64,000 bases of DNA. It comes from Virgisporangium aurantiacum (GTDB lineage: Bacteria > Actinomycetota > Actinomycetes > Mycobacteriales > Micromonosporaceae). How positions within the stretch are numbered: the first letter of the stretch is position 1; every line of letters begins with the position of its first letter. Shown one piece after another: positions 34,081 to 43,636 of the stretch. The notes under the pieces are model-generated. The model had not been told where the DNA came from and did no database searches. It saw only the letters and a list, made by a program, of their open reading frames with translations. The stretch lies in NCBI RefSeq assembly GCF_016863635.1, contig NZ_BOPG01000008.1, forward strand, positions 1 to 64,000, in the 5' to 3' direction. The translations under genes and the position numbers were made by a program.

Positions 34081-36525
34081 GTGACGCTCGTTCGGGTCTA
34101 CTGCGGACTGGCGTCGGCAGACGGTCCTGCGCTCGCACCGGAGGCGCAGAACTGGTTGACGGTCTCGATCGTCGACGACGCCGGCCGGCTGCTCGACATA
34201 TGCGAGATCACCGACGACCCCGGCGGGTACGCGGAGTTGTGTGCTCTGTTCGCCCAGCGGGGTGATGGTCCGGCAGCGGTGGCGGTCGCTACTGCCAACA
34301 ACGATCATGCCGTCACCCAGTTACTCACCGCCGCCGGCCGTTACATGGCCTACGCCGGTCCCGACTCGGCCGACGACTTCGCCGAGCGGTTCGCCGACGA
34401 CGGCTCGCCCGACGAGATCCGGTCCGGCCCGGCGGAGCGCCGGGCGATCGGGCTGGCGCGCGCGTTGCAGGCCGGCGTGCTGCAGGCCGTCCCCCAGGCC
34501 ACGCCGCCGGAGATGTTCAACCTCAAGCCATTGCTCACGGCGCACGCCGCGATCGTCACCGGCCGGCAGCAGGCGGCCGGAACGCTGCGCGAGGTGCTCC
34601 GCGAGTTGTACCCGGCCGCGCTGCGCGCCTATGCCGACCCGGCCGAGCCGGTGTCGCTCGCGGTGCTGCAGGCCCTGCCGGAGCCCAGCCAACTCGTCAA
34701 CGCCTCGGCCGGACGGGTGCAGGAAGGCGAGGTCGTCGCCGCACTCGTCGACGCGGGGGTCGCCGAGCGGGAGATCCTCGACGAAGCTGTTACCGCGCTG
34801 CGGGTCGCGATCGCCGAGACGCCCCGGCGCGCCGGTGTCACCCGCGCCATGACCTCGGCGGTGGCCGAGACCGTCAAGCAGGCGGTTGCCTCGGTCCGCT
34901 GCTTCGACGGCGCCAGCGAGGCGCTCGTCGGCGTCATCGCCGACCGGATGGCCCCGCCGGTGCGTCCGGTGGAGCAGCCGGCCTACGAGGCCCCCCGGCA
35001 CCTCGGCGCCGGGTTCGGCGCGCCGCAGGCGCCGGCTCAACCGCCGCCGCTGCGGGTCGTGTCGAACGGCTTCGGCAACGGTCACAGCAACGGGAACGGC
35101 AACGGCAACAGCGGCCTGGGCGAGACGGCTCCGTACCAGCCCGAGCCGGTGTCGCCGGCCCCCTATCAGCCGGCCGCGTCGTTCCCCGGCTCCGGCATGA
35201 TCCAGGTGCCGGCTGCCCGTCCGGTCGACCCCGGTAACAACGAAGAGCGCGGCCAGCCGACCACCGAACTGCCCCGGCGGCCCGTCCCGTCGTCGATGCC
35301 CACGGCGATCCCGCCGAGCACGCGGCAGAGCCGGCCGGCGTTCGGGTCCGACAACACCTCGACGTTCGCGGGGCAGTCGACCTTCGGGTCCGACAACACG
35401 TCGACGTTCGCCGGGCAGCCGAACAGGTCCTTCGGGTCCGACAACACGTCCACGTTCGCGGGGCAGCCCACCTACGGCTCCGACAACACCTCGACGTTCG
35501 CGGGACAGCCGACCTACGGGTCCGACAACACGTCCACGTTCGCCGGGCAACCCGCCACCGGGCAGTTCCCGGCGATACCGCAGCCGCCCGCGCCGTTCAG
35601 CCAGGTGACCACCGACGAGCGGTTCGGCGCGCAACCGCCGGCACACCACCAGCCGTCGCCGCCGATGCCGCGGCTCTCGCCCGAGGTGCACGCACCCGGG
35701 TCACGCGGCAACTGGCCGCTCAACGGCGAGCCAGACGAGGAGGCCAGCGGCTCGTACCCGTTGGTGTCCGGTACCGGTGCCGCCGACGTACCGCGTCAGC
35801 GCGAGGGACGCGTCAAGCCGCCGTGGCAGTCCGACGACCTGCCGGTCGAGCCGCCGACCCTGCGCCTCGTCGAGCCGGCCCCGCTGGCCGATCCCGCGTT
35901 GTCGGGCAACCGCCCGCTCAACGACCCTCACGACGACCGGTTCGACCCGCCGACGCTGCGGCTCGTGCCGTCCGCCTCGGAGCAGGCCAACCGGCACACC
36001 CGGGTGTCCGCCAGCGCCAGCGTCGGTGTCGACCACCTGGGTGAGGCGCCGGTTGAGACCAACGCCGACGACGACGATCTGCTGATCTTCGCGGCCTGCC
36101 GGTCGGCGTGGTTCATCGACGGCACCGAGGCCGAAGAGGAACGCGAGTGGGTCACGGCGGCCGACACGGGCTGGGAGGCGGCGTCGCAGGCGGCCCGCCC
36201 GGCCGTCGGCGCCGAGACCACAGCCGGCCTTCCGCGCCGGGTTCCCCAGCGCAACCTGGTGCCCGGCTCGGCGGCGGCGTCCGCCACCCCCGAGATCGAG
36301 GAGCGGCCGCTGCGCATCGTGCGCGACGCCGCGGCGATCGCCGCCCACACCGGTGCCTACTTCAACGGCTACCGGCGCGGCCAGGAGGTCGGCGGGTTCT
36401 CGGTCGGCGGTCGTCCGGGCCGCGAGTCGTCGGTCGGCTGGGACTTCAGCCGCGACGCGTCCGGTGACGAGGAGTTCGCCGCCGCGCCGGTCAACGACTA
36501 CGGTTACCGCTCGGCCCGTCGCTAG
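34081..36525 (+). CDS. IS110-transposase-like protein with disordered tail and CvnA-type C-terminus
   Basis: An 814-residue protein. Residues 1-300 resemble the RuvC-like half of IS110-family transposases in order and spacing: SIVDDAGRLL, then PPEMFNLKPLLTAHAAIVTG, LREVLRELYPAALRA, and a helical region. The catalytic acidic positions are replaced: CGLAS in place of GIDV, ATANN for the middle acidic site, and GPAERRA for KTDxxDA. The transposase C-terminal serine domain is missing. A long Pro/Gly/Asn-rich stretch follows with five SDNTSTFAGQ repeats. The last 145 residues carry SAWF (675), W-TAAD-GW (690-698), GLPRRVP (716) and LVPG (726), the same order as in CvnA. I infer a domesticated protein linked to the conservon it faces. 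Confidence 0.6.
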   Translation: MTLVRVYCGLASADGPALAPEAQNWLTVSIVDDAGRLLDICEITDDPGGYAELCALFAQRGDGPAAVAVATANNDHAVTQLLTAAGRYMAYAGPDSADDFAERFADDGSPDEIRSGPAERRAIGLARALQAGVLQAVPQATPPEMFNLKPLLTAHAAIVTGRQQAAGTLREVLRELYPAALRAYADPAEPVSLAVLQALPEPSQLVNASAGRVQEGEVVAALVDAGVAEREILDEAVTALRVAIAETPRRAGVTRAMTSAVAETVKQAVASVRCFDGASEALVGVIADRMAPPVRPVEQPAYEAPRHLGAGFGAPQAPAQPPPLRVVSNGFGNGHSNGNGNGNSGLGETAPYQPEPVSPAPYQPAASFPGSGMIQVPAARPVDPGNNEERGQPTTELPRRPVPSSMPTAIPPSTRQSRPAFGSDNTSTFAGQSTFGSDNTSTFAGQPNRSFGSDNTSTFAGQPTYGSDNTSTFAGQPTYGSDNTSTFAGQPATGQFPAIPQPPAPFSQVTTDERFGAQPPAHHQPSPPMPRLSPEVHAPGSRGNWPLNGEPDEEASGSYPLVSGTGAADVPRQREGRVKPPWQSDDLPVEPPTLRLVEPAPLADPALSGNRPLNDPHDDRFDPPTLRLVPSASEQANRHTRVSASASVGVDHLGEAPVETNADDDDLLIFAACRSAWFIDGTEAEEEREWVTAADTGWEAASQAARPAVGAETTAGLPRRVPQRNLVPGSAAASATPEIEERPLRIVRDAAAIAAHTGAYFNGYRRGQEVGGFSVGGRPGRESSVGWDFSRDASGDEEFAAAPVNDYGYRSARR
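35341..35550 (+). repeat. In-gene tandem repeats encoding FGSDNTSTFAGQ
   Basis: Five 36-base units at 35341, 35383, 35431, 35473 and 35515 encode (F/Y)GSDNTSTFAGQ and are joined by two- to four-residue linkers, so the period is 42 or 48 bases. The copies are very similar at the DNA level, indicating recent expansion or gene conversion. Confidence 0.9.
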
Positions 36526-36538
36526 GATCCACGAACGC

Positions 36539-36575
36539 CGAAGCCCGGTCCCAGAAGGGACCGGGCTTCGTTTTT
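36539..36575 (+). terminator. Intrinsic terminator
   Basis: A perfect 14-bp GC-rich stem (36539-36552 with 36557-36570) around AGAA, followed by TTTTT. It ends transcription of the IS110-like gene, 13 bases after its stop codon. It is the clearest rho-independent terminator in the window. Confidence 0.92.
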
Positions 36576-36632
36576 AGGCAATACGCGCGATTTGTCTCTC
36601 CTTGACTACGCGGCGTAACCGACCCCGGATAG

Positions 36633-36671
36633 CAATCGACGCGGGCCGGAGAGGGAGGCCCGCGTCGATTG
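36633..36671 (-). terminator. Hairpin after cvnD
   Basis: A perfect 15-bp stem (36633-36647 with 36657-36671) and a nine-base loop lie ten bases beyond the cvnD stop on the minus strand. There is no T run after it, so it may be a termination or 3'-protecting hairpin and not a classical terminator. Confidence 0.65.
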
Positions 36672-36680
36672 AAGCGGCGT

Positions 36681-37265
36681 TTACGCCGGTGCTGCGGCCC
36701 GCGAGCGACGCATCGAGAGCACGTACTCGACGAGCGAGATCAGCACCTGCTTGGTCGACTCACGGCTACGCGCGTCGCACGGCACCACCGGGACGTCGGG
36801 CGAGACCGCGAGGGCCTCCCGCACGTCGTCGGCATTGTGGTACTGCACGCCGTCGAAGCAGTTGATCGCCACCAGGTACGGCAGCCGCCGGTGCTCGAAG
36901 AAGTCGATCGCGGCGAAGCAGTCGGCGAGCCGCCGGGTGTCGACCATGACGACCGCACCGATCGCGCCCCGCACCAGCTCGTCCCACATGAACCAGAACC
37001 GGGTCTGGCCGGGGGTACCGAACAGGTACAGGATGAGGTCGCGGTCGATGCTGATCCGGCCGAAGTCCATGGCGACGGTCGTCGTCAGCTTGCCGGGCAC
37101 CTGACGGGTGTCGTCGACGCCGACACCGGCCGAGGTCATGATGGCCTCGGTCGTCAGCGGAGTGATCTCCGAGACCGAGCCCACAAGCGTGGTCTTACCC
37201 ACACCGAATCCCCCGGCGATGACGATCTTCGCCGACGTGACCCGCCCGGAAGCCGGGCGAGCCAT
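36681..37265 (-). CDS. cvnD: Conservon small GTPase CvnD
   Basis: A 194-residue ATP/GTP-binding protein, the fourth gene of the conservon. P-loop GGFGVGKTTL at the N-terminus, FGTPGQTRFWFMW as the G3 region, and INCFDG in place of NKxD are present. The degenerate guanine-specificity motif is normal for CvnD proteins. In Streptomyces these GTPases form a membrane-associated complex with CvnA, CvnB and CvnC, akin to eukaryotic receptor-coupled G proteins. GGAGG lies eight bases before the ATG, one base after the cvnC stop. Confidence 0.92.
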   Translation of the reverse strand: MARPASGRVTSAKIVIAGGFGVGKTTLVGSVSEITPLTTEAIMTSAGVGVDDTRQVPGKLTTTVAMDFGRISIDRDLILYLFGTPGQTRFWFMWDELVRGAIGAVVMVDTRRLADCFAAIDFFEHRRLPYLVAINCFDGVQYHNADDVREALAVSPDVPVVPCDARSRESTKQVLISLVEYVLSMRRSRAAAPA

Positions 37266-37266
37266 G

Positions 37267-37644
37267 TTAGAGCCTCCGAAGTCCACTGAGCACCCTCTCC
37301 AGCAATTCCGTGCCCACCGCCTCGTTGTCGTCCAACGAGGTCGGCTCATGTACTGAGACCAAGCCCTCCGCCGCCATGTCGGCGACGAGCACCCTGGCCA
37401 CCCCAAGGGGAAGATGCAGCCGGGCGGAGATCTCAGCCAGTGACTGCACCCGGTTGTCACACATCGTTGCGATGTACTGCTGCTCCTGGCCCTGGTTACC
37501 ACCGGGGCGAGAATTCGCGGTCCGCCCTCGCACCGTCGTCTCGATCAGCGCCTCGATGGCGATGTCGACCCGCGGCCGGGTGCGGCCTCGGGTGACGGCG
37601 TAGGGACGCACTAGAGCACCCGTCGGCTCATCCCGTTCGGCCAT
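37267..37644 (-). CDS. cvnC: Conservon DUF742 protein CvnC
   Basis: A 125-residue DUF742 protein, a wing-helix-like small protein with VRPYAVTRGRTRP near the start and LPLGVARVLVADMAAEGLVSVH in the second half. ATG at 37644 follows GGAGGTG by a suitable gap; a TTG at 37686 is also in frame. It sits between cvnB and cvnD, as in all conservons, and binds the other components in published Streptomyces work. The detailed role is unknown. Confidence 0.88.
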   Translation of the reverse strand: MAERDEPTGALVRPYAVTRGRTRPRVDIAIEALIETTVRGRTANSRPGGNQGQEQQYIATMCDNRVQSLAEISARLHLPLGVARVLVADMAAEGLVSVHEPTSLDDNEAVGTELLERVLSGLRRL

Positions 37645-37696
37645 TTCGCCGTTCACCTCCCCACCAGCCCCGATCGTGGTAGTCAATGTCTACCGC

Positions 37697-38101
37697 TCAG
37701 CCCATCATGGACGCGGCCGGGCGGGGCGCTGGCGTCAGCGCGTCACCCACCCGGTCCACGAGCAGCGCCATCTCGTACCCGACCTGGCCCACGTCGCATG
37801 CGCGGGCGGCGAGCACCGCGAACGAGGAACCGTCGGAGATGGACATGAGGAAAAGGAACCCGTTGTCCATCTCCACGACCGTCTGCAGCACCGCTCCGCC
37901 TTCGAAGCAGCGCGACGCGCCCTGGGTCAGGCTGACCAGGCCCGAGGAGATCGCGGCGAGTTGGTCTGCCCGGTCGCGTGGCAGGTCTCGTGACGAGGCC
38001 AGGAGCAGCCCGTCTGCCGAGACCGCCACCGCGTGGGCCACACCGGGCACACGGTCGGCGAAGTTGGCCAGGAGCCAACCGAGGTCCTGCGTCGATGTCA
38101 T
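37697..38101 (-). CDS. cvnB: Conservon Roadblock/LC7 protein CvnB
   Basis: A 134-residue roadblock/LC7-domain protein. The family pattern [17 protein letters not shown] is followed by [10 protein letters not shown] and the [17 protein letters not shown] strand pair. These proteins are GTPase-activating or scaffolding dimers, here for CvnD. The ATG overlaps the cvnA stop by ATGA, so kinase and CvnB are made together. Confidence 0.92.
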   Translation of the reverse strand: MTSTQDLGWLLANFADRVPGVAHAVAVSADGLLLASSRDLPRDRADQLAAISSGLVSLTQGASRCFEGGAVLQTVVEMDNGFLFLMSISDGSSFAVLAARACDVGQVGYEMALLVDRVGDALTPAPRPAASMMG

Positions 38102-41100
38102 GCTTCGCGCTCCTTGCCCTGCGGATTAGAAGGCCCGGCCTGCGTTGGTTGCGGGGTTCGTGAGTCGGTGGACGAGGGACTCTGCTGACTGCGCCCCCGC
38201 TGGACACCGCGGTGGTACGCGGAGAGCAGGCCACGCACTGCTTCGGGGCTGCGCCGATGCGCCGCCGTGGCGCCACGCTCGACGCCTCCCGGCACGAGCT
38301 GCGACATCGGCACCCGCTTCGGCAGGCCACCCTCCGTCAAGTTGAAGTCCCGCTCCTCACCGAGAGCCTCAGCCGCACGCCATCCGTCGTCGGCGGCTGT
38401 ACGCCAGGTTACCGACTCCCCCGGCGTTGACCTATCGGTGGATGCCGATGCGGGCTCGCGCGTCTCGGCGGGCGGGGTGTTCGACGCCGCGGCGGGCGCC
38501 GGCGTGCGCGGCGGGAGCGGCGACGACGGCGTACGCGGCGGCAGTGGCGACGACGGCGTACGCGGCGGGAGCGGCGACGACGACGCACCCGACGGTGCAC
38601 CCGCCGACGACGGCGACCACGGTGCGCCGGTCGGCGCTGCCGACGGCCCGGTGCCCCGGCTGGGAGCCGACATGGGACCGGAGGCCGGCGCACCCGTCAC
38701 GGGTGGGCTGGACACCGGACGCGTCGGCGCGGGCGGGCCGCTGACCGAGCTGTCGGACGGCCGGGCCGGTGCCGACGTGCCACCGGTTGCCTCCGGCGTG
38801 GCGCCGTTGGAGCCGTTGGTGAGCGCACGCATCGGCGACGGCCGGCGGGTGCGGAACCAGGCCGACTCCACGTCCCGGAAGATGGGCGGAAGCTCCATCG
38901 TCTGGTCGGGACGCGGCAGCGCGGCGAGTTCGTCACCGGGCTGGCCCGGCTGACCGGACTGACCGTTGCCGGCGGGCGGCGGTGCCCAGTCGTCACGCAC
39001 CCGTGGAATCTCGGCGGTCATGTCGAGCGCGGGCGAGTAACCACTGTCGTCGCGGGACGCCGGCGGCTGAGTGGGTGCACCGGAGCCCGAACCGCCGGGC
39101 GCGCGGGTACCCGGCGCACCGGGACCCGGGACCGGCGGCGCGGTCGGCGCACCGGACGCCGGCGGCCAGGCCGGCGGTGCTGGTTGCGCGGCGGCTGCCG
39201 GCTGGGCCGGCTGCGGCTGGCCACCCGACGGGCGGACCGGAAGCCCACCGGGACCGGACGTACCGGGACGCGACGGCAATCCACCGCTGGCCGGCGCGGC
39301 CGGGGCCGACGGACGGGACGGCAGCCCACCGGGCGCGCCACTGGTCGGGACCGCCGGCGTCGCCGGGCCGGACGGACGGGTCGGCAGCCCACCGGGACCA
39401 CCCGCCGGCGGACCGGCCGGGGTCGTCGGACGGGTCGGCAGCCCGGCCGACTGAGCACCGGCCGCCTGCTGCGGCGGAAGATCGGCCGGCCGCTGGCGCG
39501 GGATCGCCCCACCGGGATCGGACGGCTCGTTCGGGGTGCCCCAGTTGTCGCCTGCGCGCCGCTGCGGCAGCCCCTGCTCGGGACCGCCCGGACCGCTACC
39601 CGGACCGTGAGTGCCGTTGCCGTTGGTGGCGGAGGACGCACCGGTCAGGTCGGACCACGGCGGAAGGCCACCACGACCACCACCCGCGGGCGCACCCGGC
39701 CGACCGGGACCACCCGGACCGCTGGGGGCACCGCTGGCTGCGGGCCGTTGGAAGGCCGAGGACGCCGGCGGCTGGCCGCCACCGAAGGCCGGTGGCTGCG
39801 CACCGGGGATACCCGGAGAGCGGCCGGCCTGCGGCTGCGCCGGCCCACCCGAGCTCGGAGCGAGCGGACGGGACGGGCTCTCGGGAGCGGACGGACCGCG
39901 ACCGAGCGACGACGGACCCAGCGGTGACGGACCGGACCCGCGGGTCGGAGCCGTGGGGTTGCCCGGCGAGAACGCCGAACCGGACGCGAACGCCGACTGC
40001 GCGCGCTCGCGCGGCCCCACCGGCCGGTCGCCACCCTCGATCGACAGCGTGGACGGCATGCCCATCGCGGGACGCGACGGCGGCGGCTGCAGTGCCCGAT
40101 CGGCACCGCCACCGACCACCGGCAGCTCGCCGGTGGCTCGGCCGCCGGCCAGCCGCTGCACCAGCACGCTCGCGGGCAACGTGATGTCGGCGACCGTGCC
40201 GCGCTCGCGGGCGGCACGCAGTTCGACGCGCACAGCGTGCCGGGCCGCCAGCCGGGCGACCACGACCAGGCCCATCATGCGGGAGACGGCCACGTCGACG
40301 GCGGGCGGGTTTCCGAGCTTCTCGTTGAGTTCGCGCAGTTGGTCGGGCGAGATGCCGATGCCGCGGTCCTCGACGAGGAGCACGCACCGCTCACCGACCC
40401 GGCGCGCCTCCACGACCACCGCGGAATCGGGCGGTGAGAACGCGGTGGCGTTGTCGAGCAGCTCGGCGACCAGGTGCACCATGTCGTTGACCGAGTGCGC
40501 GGCGATCTCGACGTCGCGGTCGATCATGCCGAACTCGATGCGGGTGTAGTGCTCCACCTCGGACTGGGCGGCACGCAGCACGTCCATCAGCGGGGCCGGC
40601 TCGCGCTGCACGCGCGAGGAGTCGGCACCGGCGAGAACCAGCAGGTTCTCGTCGTTCCGCCGCATTCGGGTGGCGAGGTGGTCGAGCTGGAACAGCTCGG
40701 CCAGCCGGTCGGGGTCTTCCTCGCCACGTTCCAACCGGTCGAGGTGACCGATGAGCCGGTCGACCAGGATCTGCGAACGGCGGGCGAGGTTGACGAACAT
40801 CGTCGCGACGCTGGACCGCAGTTGCGCCTGCTCGGCGGCGGTTCGCACCGCTTCCAGGTGGACCGCGTTGAACGCCTCGGTCACCTGCCCGAACTCGTCG
40901 CGGCTGCGGACCGGCAGGGGTTCGGCGATCTGCCGCGCGATGTGGTCGGGCGAGGCACCGATGGCCAGCGAGGGTTCCCGCAGCCGGGCGACGGCCTGTG
41001 GGAGGCCGTACTGGGCGACGGTGAGCGCGCCGTGGCGCAGTTCACGCAGCGACCGCGCCATCGAGCGGGCCACCAACCAGGCGAACAGGATCGCCAGGAG

Positions 41101-42144
41101 CAGCATGCTCAGGAGCAGACCGGTCTGGACGAGCACCGTCTGGCGCAGGTCGTCACGCACGCCGGTGGCGGCGATCACGACCCGCTCGTCGAGCGTCAAC
41201 TCGACCTCGCGGAGCAGGTTGACCTCGGTGGCGATCGCGGCGTCCCATTCGGGCGCGGCGAAGTTGGGACCGGTGCCGTTGGTGGCGCTCTCGATCTCGC
41301 CCTCGAACAGGAACGCCTTGCGCAGGTCGCTACCGGTGAGGGTCTGTGAGAGCAGTTCCCGCTCGGCCGCGGTGGAGGTCGCGTCGAACCGGTTGCTGGC
41401 CGCGTCCTCCGCTGCCTGGGCGTTGTCGTACTCGCGCCGTAGTGCCAGCGTGAGACCGTTGTCGCCGTTCGCCGTGCCACTCGCGAGCACACGGAGAATG
41501 ACCACCCGCTCGTCGTTGATCGCCGTCTTACGGTCGCTGACCGCGGCGGCGGCCTGCTGGGCGGTGTTCAACTTCGAGTCGGTGGTGAGCCGGATGGCGG
41601 TCTCGCGCACCTGGGTGAGCTCGGAGATCACCGCGCGGTAGCTGGACGCGATCGTCGTCTGCGACAGGACGCTGACCTTCTTGACCTGCTCACGCAGGCC
41701 GCCGAGGTCGCCGAGGTACTCGTCGGCCTCGTTCAACGCCCGCTGCGGGTCACCGCCGAGGTCACCGACGGCGCGACGGCTCTGCTTGTACTGCGAGATC
41801 GCGTTGTCGGTGAGCGGGATCTGCTTGTCGTAGGACTCCTGCGTGGTGCCGCGCGTCGCCTCCGGGGAACCGACGAAGAGAACGCTCGCGGCGCGCTCGT
41901 TCTGCAGTTCCTGGATGACCGCGCCGGCCTGTAGTGAAAGCCGGGCGAGGGTGCGCGTGCGGTCGGCGTCGTTGGCGGAGGAGATGTTCTCGACCAGACC
42001 CGTGGTACCGACGACGATCGTGGCGATTGTCGGCACGATCATGATCAGGCCGAGTTTGGACCAGATGGGCAGGTCGCGGAGGCGGCCTACCGGCTTGCGC
42101 AGACGCGAGAACTTGGAGCCCTCCGTCGTTGGCCGTTCGCTCAC
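38098..42144 (-). CDS. cvnA: Conservon sensor histidine kinase CvnA (NIT-domain)
   Basis: A 1348-residue membrane sensor. A helix at about 30-50 and a second at 337-359 flank an extracellular nitrate/nitrite-type (NIT) sensing domain with [17 protein letters not shown]-like region is followed by the atypical dimerisation helices ([19 protein letters not shown]) and a HATPase domain with N-box [12 protein letters not shown] (about 558) and DRGIGI. Residues from about 700 are Pro/Gly-rich with GGLP-RP repeats. The end carries SAWF (1094), WRTAADDGW (1247), GLPKRVP (1273), LVPG (1283) and [10 protein letters not shown] (1309), shared with the facing IS110-like protein. GTG start has GGAGGGCGG upstream. 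It is roughly 300-500 residues longer than many conservon kinases because of the tail. Confidence 0.92.
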   Translation of the reverse strand: MSERPTTEGSKFSRLRKPVGRLRDLPIWSKLGLIMIVPTIATIVVGTTGLVENISSANDADRTRTLARLSLQAGAVIQELQNERAASVLFVGSPEATRGTTQESYDKQIPLTDNAISQYKQSRRAVGDLGGDPQRALNEADEYLGDLGGLREQVKKVSVLSQTTIASSYRAVISELTQVRETAIRLTTDSKLNTAQQAAAAVSDRKTAINDERVVILRVLASGTANGDNGLTLALRREYDNAQAAEDAASNRFDATSTAAERELLSQTLTGSDLRKAFLFEGEIESATNGTGPNFAAPEWDAAIATEVNLLREVELTLDERVVIAATGVRDDLRQTVLVQTGLLLSMLLLAILFAWLVARSMARSLRELRHGALTVAQYGLPQAVARLREPSLAIGASPDHIARQIAEPLPVRSRDEFGQVTEAFNAVHLEAVRTAAEQAQLRSSVATMFVNLARRSQILVDRLIGHLDRLERGEEDPDRLAELFQLDHLATRMRRNDENLLVLAGADSSRVQREPAPLMDVLRAAQSEVEHYTRIEFGMIDRDVEIAAHSVNDMVHLVAELLDNATAFSPPDSAVVVEARRVGERCVLLVEDRGIGISPDQLRELNEKLGNPPAVDVAVSRMMGLVVVARLAARHAVRVELRAARERGTVADITLPASVLVQRLAGGRATGELPVVGGGADRALQPPPSRPAMGMPSTLSIEGGDRPVGPRERAQSAFASGSAFSPGNPTAPTRGSGPSPLGPSSLGRGPSAPESPSRPLAPSSGGPAQPQAGRSPGIPGAQPPAFGGGQPPASSAFQRPAASGAPSGPGGPGRPGAPAGGGRGGLPPWSDLTGASSATNGNGTHGPGSGPGGPEQGLPQRRAGDNWGTPNEPSDPGGAIPRQRPADLPPQQAAGAQSAGLPTRPTTPAGPPAGGPGGLPTRPSGPATPAVPTSGAPGGLPSRPSAPAAPASGGLPSRPGTSGPGGLPVRPSGGQPQPAQPAAAAQPAPPAWPPASGAPTAPPVPGPGAPGTRAPGGSGSGAPTQPPASRDDSGYSPALDMTAEIPRVRDDWAPPPAGNGQSGQPGQPGDELAALPRPDQTMELPPIFRDVESAWFRTRRPSPMRALTNGSNGATPEATGGTSAPARPSDSSVSGPPAPTRPVSSPPVTGAPASGPMSAPSRGTGPSAAPTGAPWSPSSAGAPSGASSSPLPPRTPSSPLPPRTPSSPLPPRTPAPAAASNTPPAETREPASASTDRSTPGESVTWRTAADDGWRAAEALGEERDFNLTEGGLPKRVPMSQLVPGGVERGATAAHRRSPEAVRGLLSAYHRGVQRGRSQQSPSSTDSRTPQPTQAGPSNPQGKEREA
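38501..38581 (-). repeat. Three 27-bp tandem repeats in cvnA
   Basis: Three nearly identical 27-base units encode three [13 protein letters not shown] nonapeptides in the proline-rich tail of CvnA, between SAWF and the WRTAADDGW segment. Unit length keeps the frame, so copy number can vary without breaking the gene. Confidence 0.85.
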
Positions 42145-42512
42145 CTCACCGCCCTCCGTAACGGGACCCGCACAATGGGCACCCGCGACCGTCCGACCCG
42201 ATCAGGCCGAACCTCCGAGATTCCACCATGTCCGGTGCTCCAAAGAAAGCCCGTGCAAGGTGCGATCGTGTTTGTGGAGAGTCTGTCGGGTCGAGCGAAC
42301 CGTTACCGTTCAGGCGGTTTGTCCCGCATTGAAGGCCGGCGAATCGTCCCAAACATCCCACTGCAAAGTCCTTAAATTGGACGAAAGCACCATATTGCCC
42401 AGCACCCAGCGTAAAGAACCGGCCAACCGGCTGATGCCGTACCCGCCGTATGTTGGCCCGATCCACCGGCTCGGCGTGGACAAAATGTGCGCTTTAACGA
42501 CCCCGCGGCTGC
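42145..42512. other. Intergenic region upstream of cvnA
   Basis: A 368-base gap between two minus-strand genes, of lower GC content than its surroundings. It should hold the cvnA promoter, but no convincing -35/-10 pair was found. A small frame just before cvnA is listed separately. No RNA gene was recognised. Confidence 0.45.
42146..42229 (-). CDS. Possible 27-residue upstream ORF of cvnA
   Basis: ATG at 42229 with TTTGGAG eight bases upstream opens a 27-codon frame with a CPLC pair near its end. Its TGA ends one base before the cvnA GTG (TGAGGTG), so it could be translationally coupled to cvnA. It is short and without homology and may be chance. Confidence 0.3.
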   Translation of the reverse strand: MVESRRFGLIGSDGRGCPLCGSRYGGR

Positions 42513-43601
42513 CTAAGTAGCAATATCGATCCGGTCGATCAATTTGGCGTAAGCGGGTTTGATCACTTCATTGATCAACGCCAACCGTTCGTCGAACGGG
42601 ATGAATGCGCTCTTCATGGCGTTGACGGTGAACCACTGTAGCTCGGCCCACCCGTAACCGAACGCCTCGGCGAGCAGAGACATCTCCTTCGTCATCGATG
42701 TGCCGCTCATCAGCCGGTTGTCTGTGTTGACGGTCACCCGGAACCGAAGATCACGCAGGAGCCCGATCGGGTGTTCCGAGATCGAGGCCGCCGCACCGGT
42801 CTGCACGTTCGACGACGGACATAGCTCCAGCGGGATCCGCTTGTCGCGAACATACGCCGCGAGCCGGCCCAACGACCGGTCGGCCTCCGCGATGTCGTCG
42901 ACGATGCGCACGCCGTGCCCGAGCCGGTCGGCGCCGCACCACTGGATCGCCTGCCAGATCGACGGCAACCCGAACGCCTCACCGGCGTGGATCGTGAAGT
43001 GGAAGTTCTCCCGCTGCAGGTACTCGAACGCGTCGAGGTGGCGGGTGGGCGGGAACCCGGCCTCGGCACCCGCGATGTCGAAGCCGACCACACCGGCGTC
43101 GCGGTACCGCACCGACAGTTCGGCGATCTCCATCGAGCGCGCCGCGTGCCGCATCGCGGTGAGCAGCGTGCCGATGCGGACCGGCTGGCCGGCGAGGGCG
43201 GCCTGGGCCGAGCCGTCGGCGAACCCGGCCAGCACCGCCTCCACCACCTCCGGCAGCGTGAGCCCGCGGGTGAGGTGCTGTTCGGGCGCGAACCGCACCT
43301 CCGCGTACACCACACCGTCGGCGGCCAGGTCGAGCGCGCACTCCGCGGCCACCCGGTGCAGCGCCGACGCCGTCTGCATGACGCCGACGGTGTGCGCGAA
43401 CGTCTCCAGGTACCGCACCAGCGAACCGCTGTCGGCGGCCGCGGTGAACCAGCCGCCCAGCTCGTCCGGGTCGGCCACGGGCAGTTCGTGGCCGATCTCC
43501 GCGGCCAGTTCCACCACGGTCGCCGGGCGCAGCCCGCCGTCGAGATGGTCGTGCAGAAGGGCCTTCGGCGCGCGCCGGATTTCCTCGTATGTGGGTGCCA
43601 T
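42513..43601 (-). CDS. add: Adenosine deaminase
   Basis: Deaminates adenosine or deoxyadenosine to inosine or deoxyinosine. The 362 residues contain the metal HxH pair in [13 protein letters not shown] with the catalytic Glu, the RLGHGVRI histidine, ELCPSSN, and TDNR with the metal Asp. ATG at 43601 follows a TAATGT box by six bases, so it has its own leaderless promoter. It lies near the cdd-deoA-nucleoside transporter operon and fits the same salvage route. Confidence 0.92.
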   Translation of the reverse strand: MAPTYEEIRRAPKALLHDHLDGGLRPATVVELAAEIGHELPVADPDELGGWFTAAADSGSLVRYLETFAHTVGVMQTASALHRVAAECALDLAADGVVYAEVRFAPEQHLTRGLTLPEVVEAVLAGFADGSAQAALAGQPVRIGTLLTAMRHAARSMEIAELSVRYRDAGVVGFDIAGAEAGFPPTRHLDAFEYLQRENFHFTIHAGEAFGLPSIWQAIQWCGADRLGHGVRIVDDIAEADRSLGRLAAYVRDKRIPLELCPSSNVQTGAAASISEHPIGLLRDLRFRVTVNTDNRLMSGTSMTKEMSLLAEAFGYGWAELQWFTVNAMKSAFIPFDERLALINEVIKPAYAKLIDRIDIAT

Positions 43602-43636
43602 GCAAGGACATTAGACCCGTCGGGAAGGATGGCCGG

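Noticed and set aside
36601..36680. A possible RNA gene around the 15-bp hairpin after cvnD
   Set aside because: The stem is followed by cvnD in reverse orientation and fits a 3' end of the operon better; no promoter was found for it.
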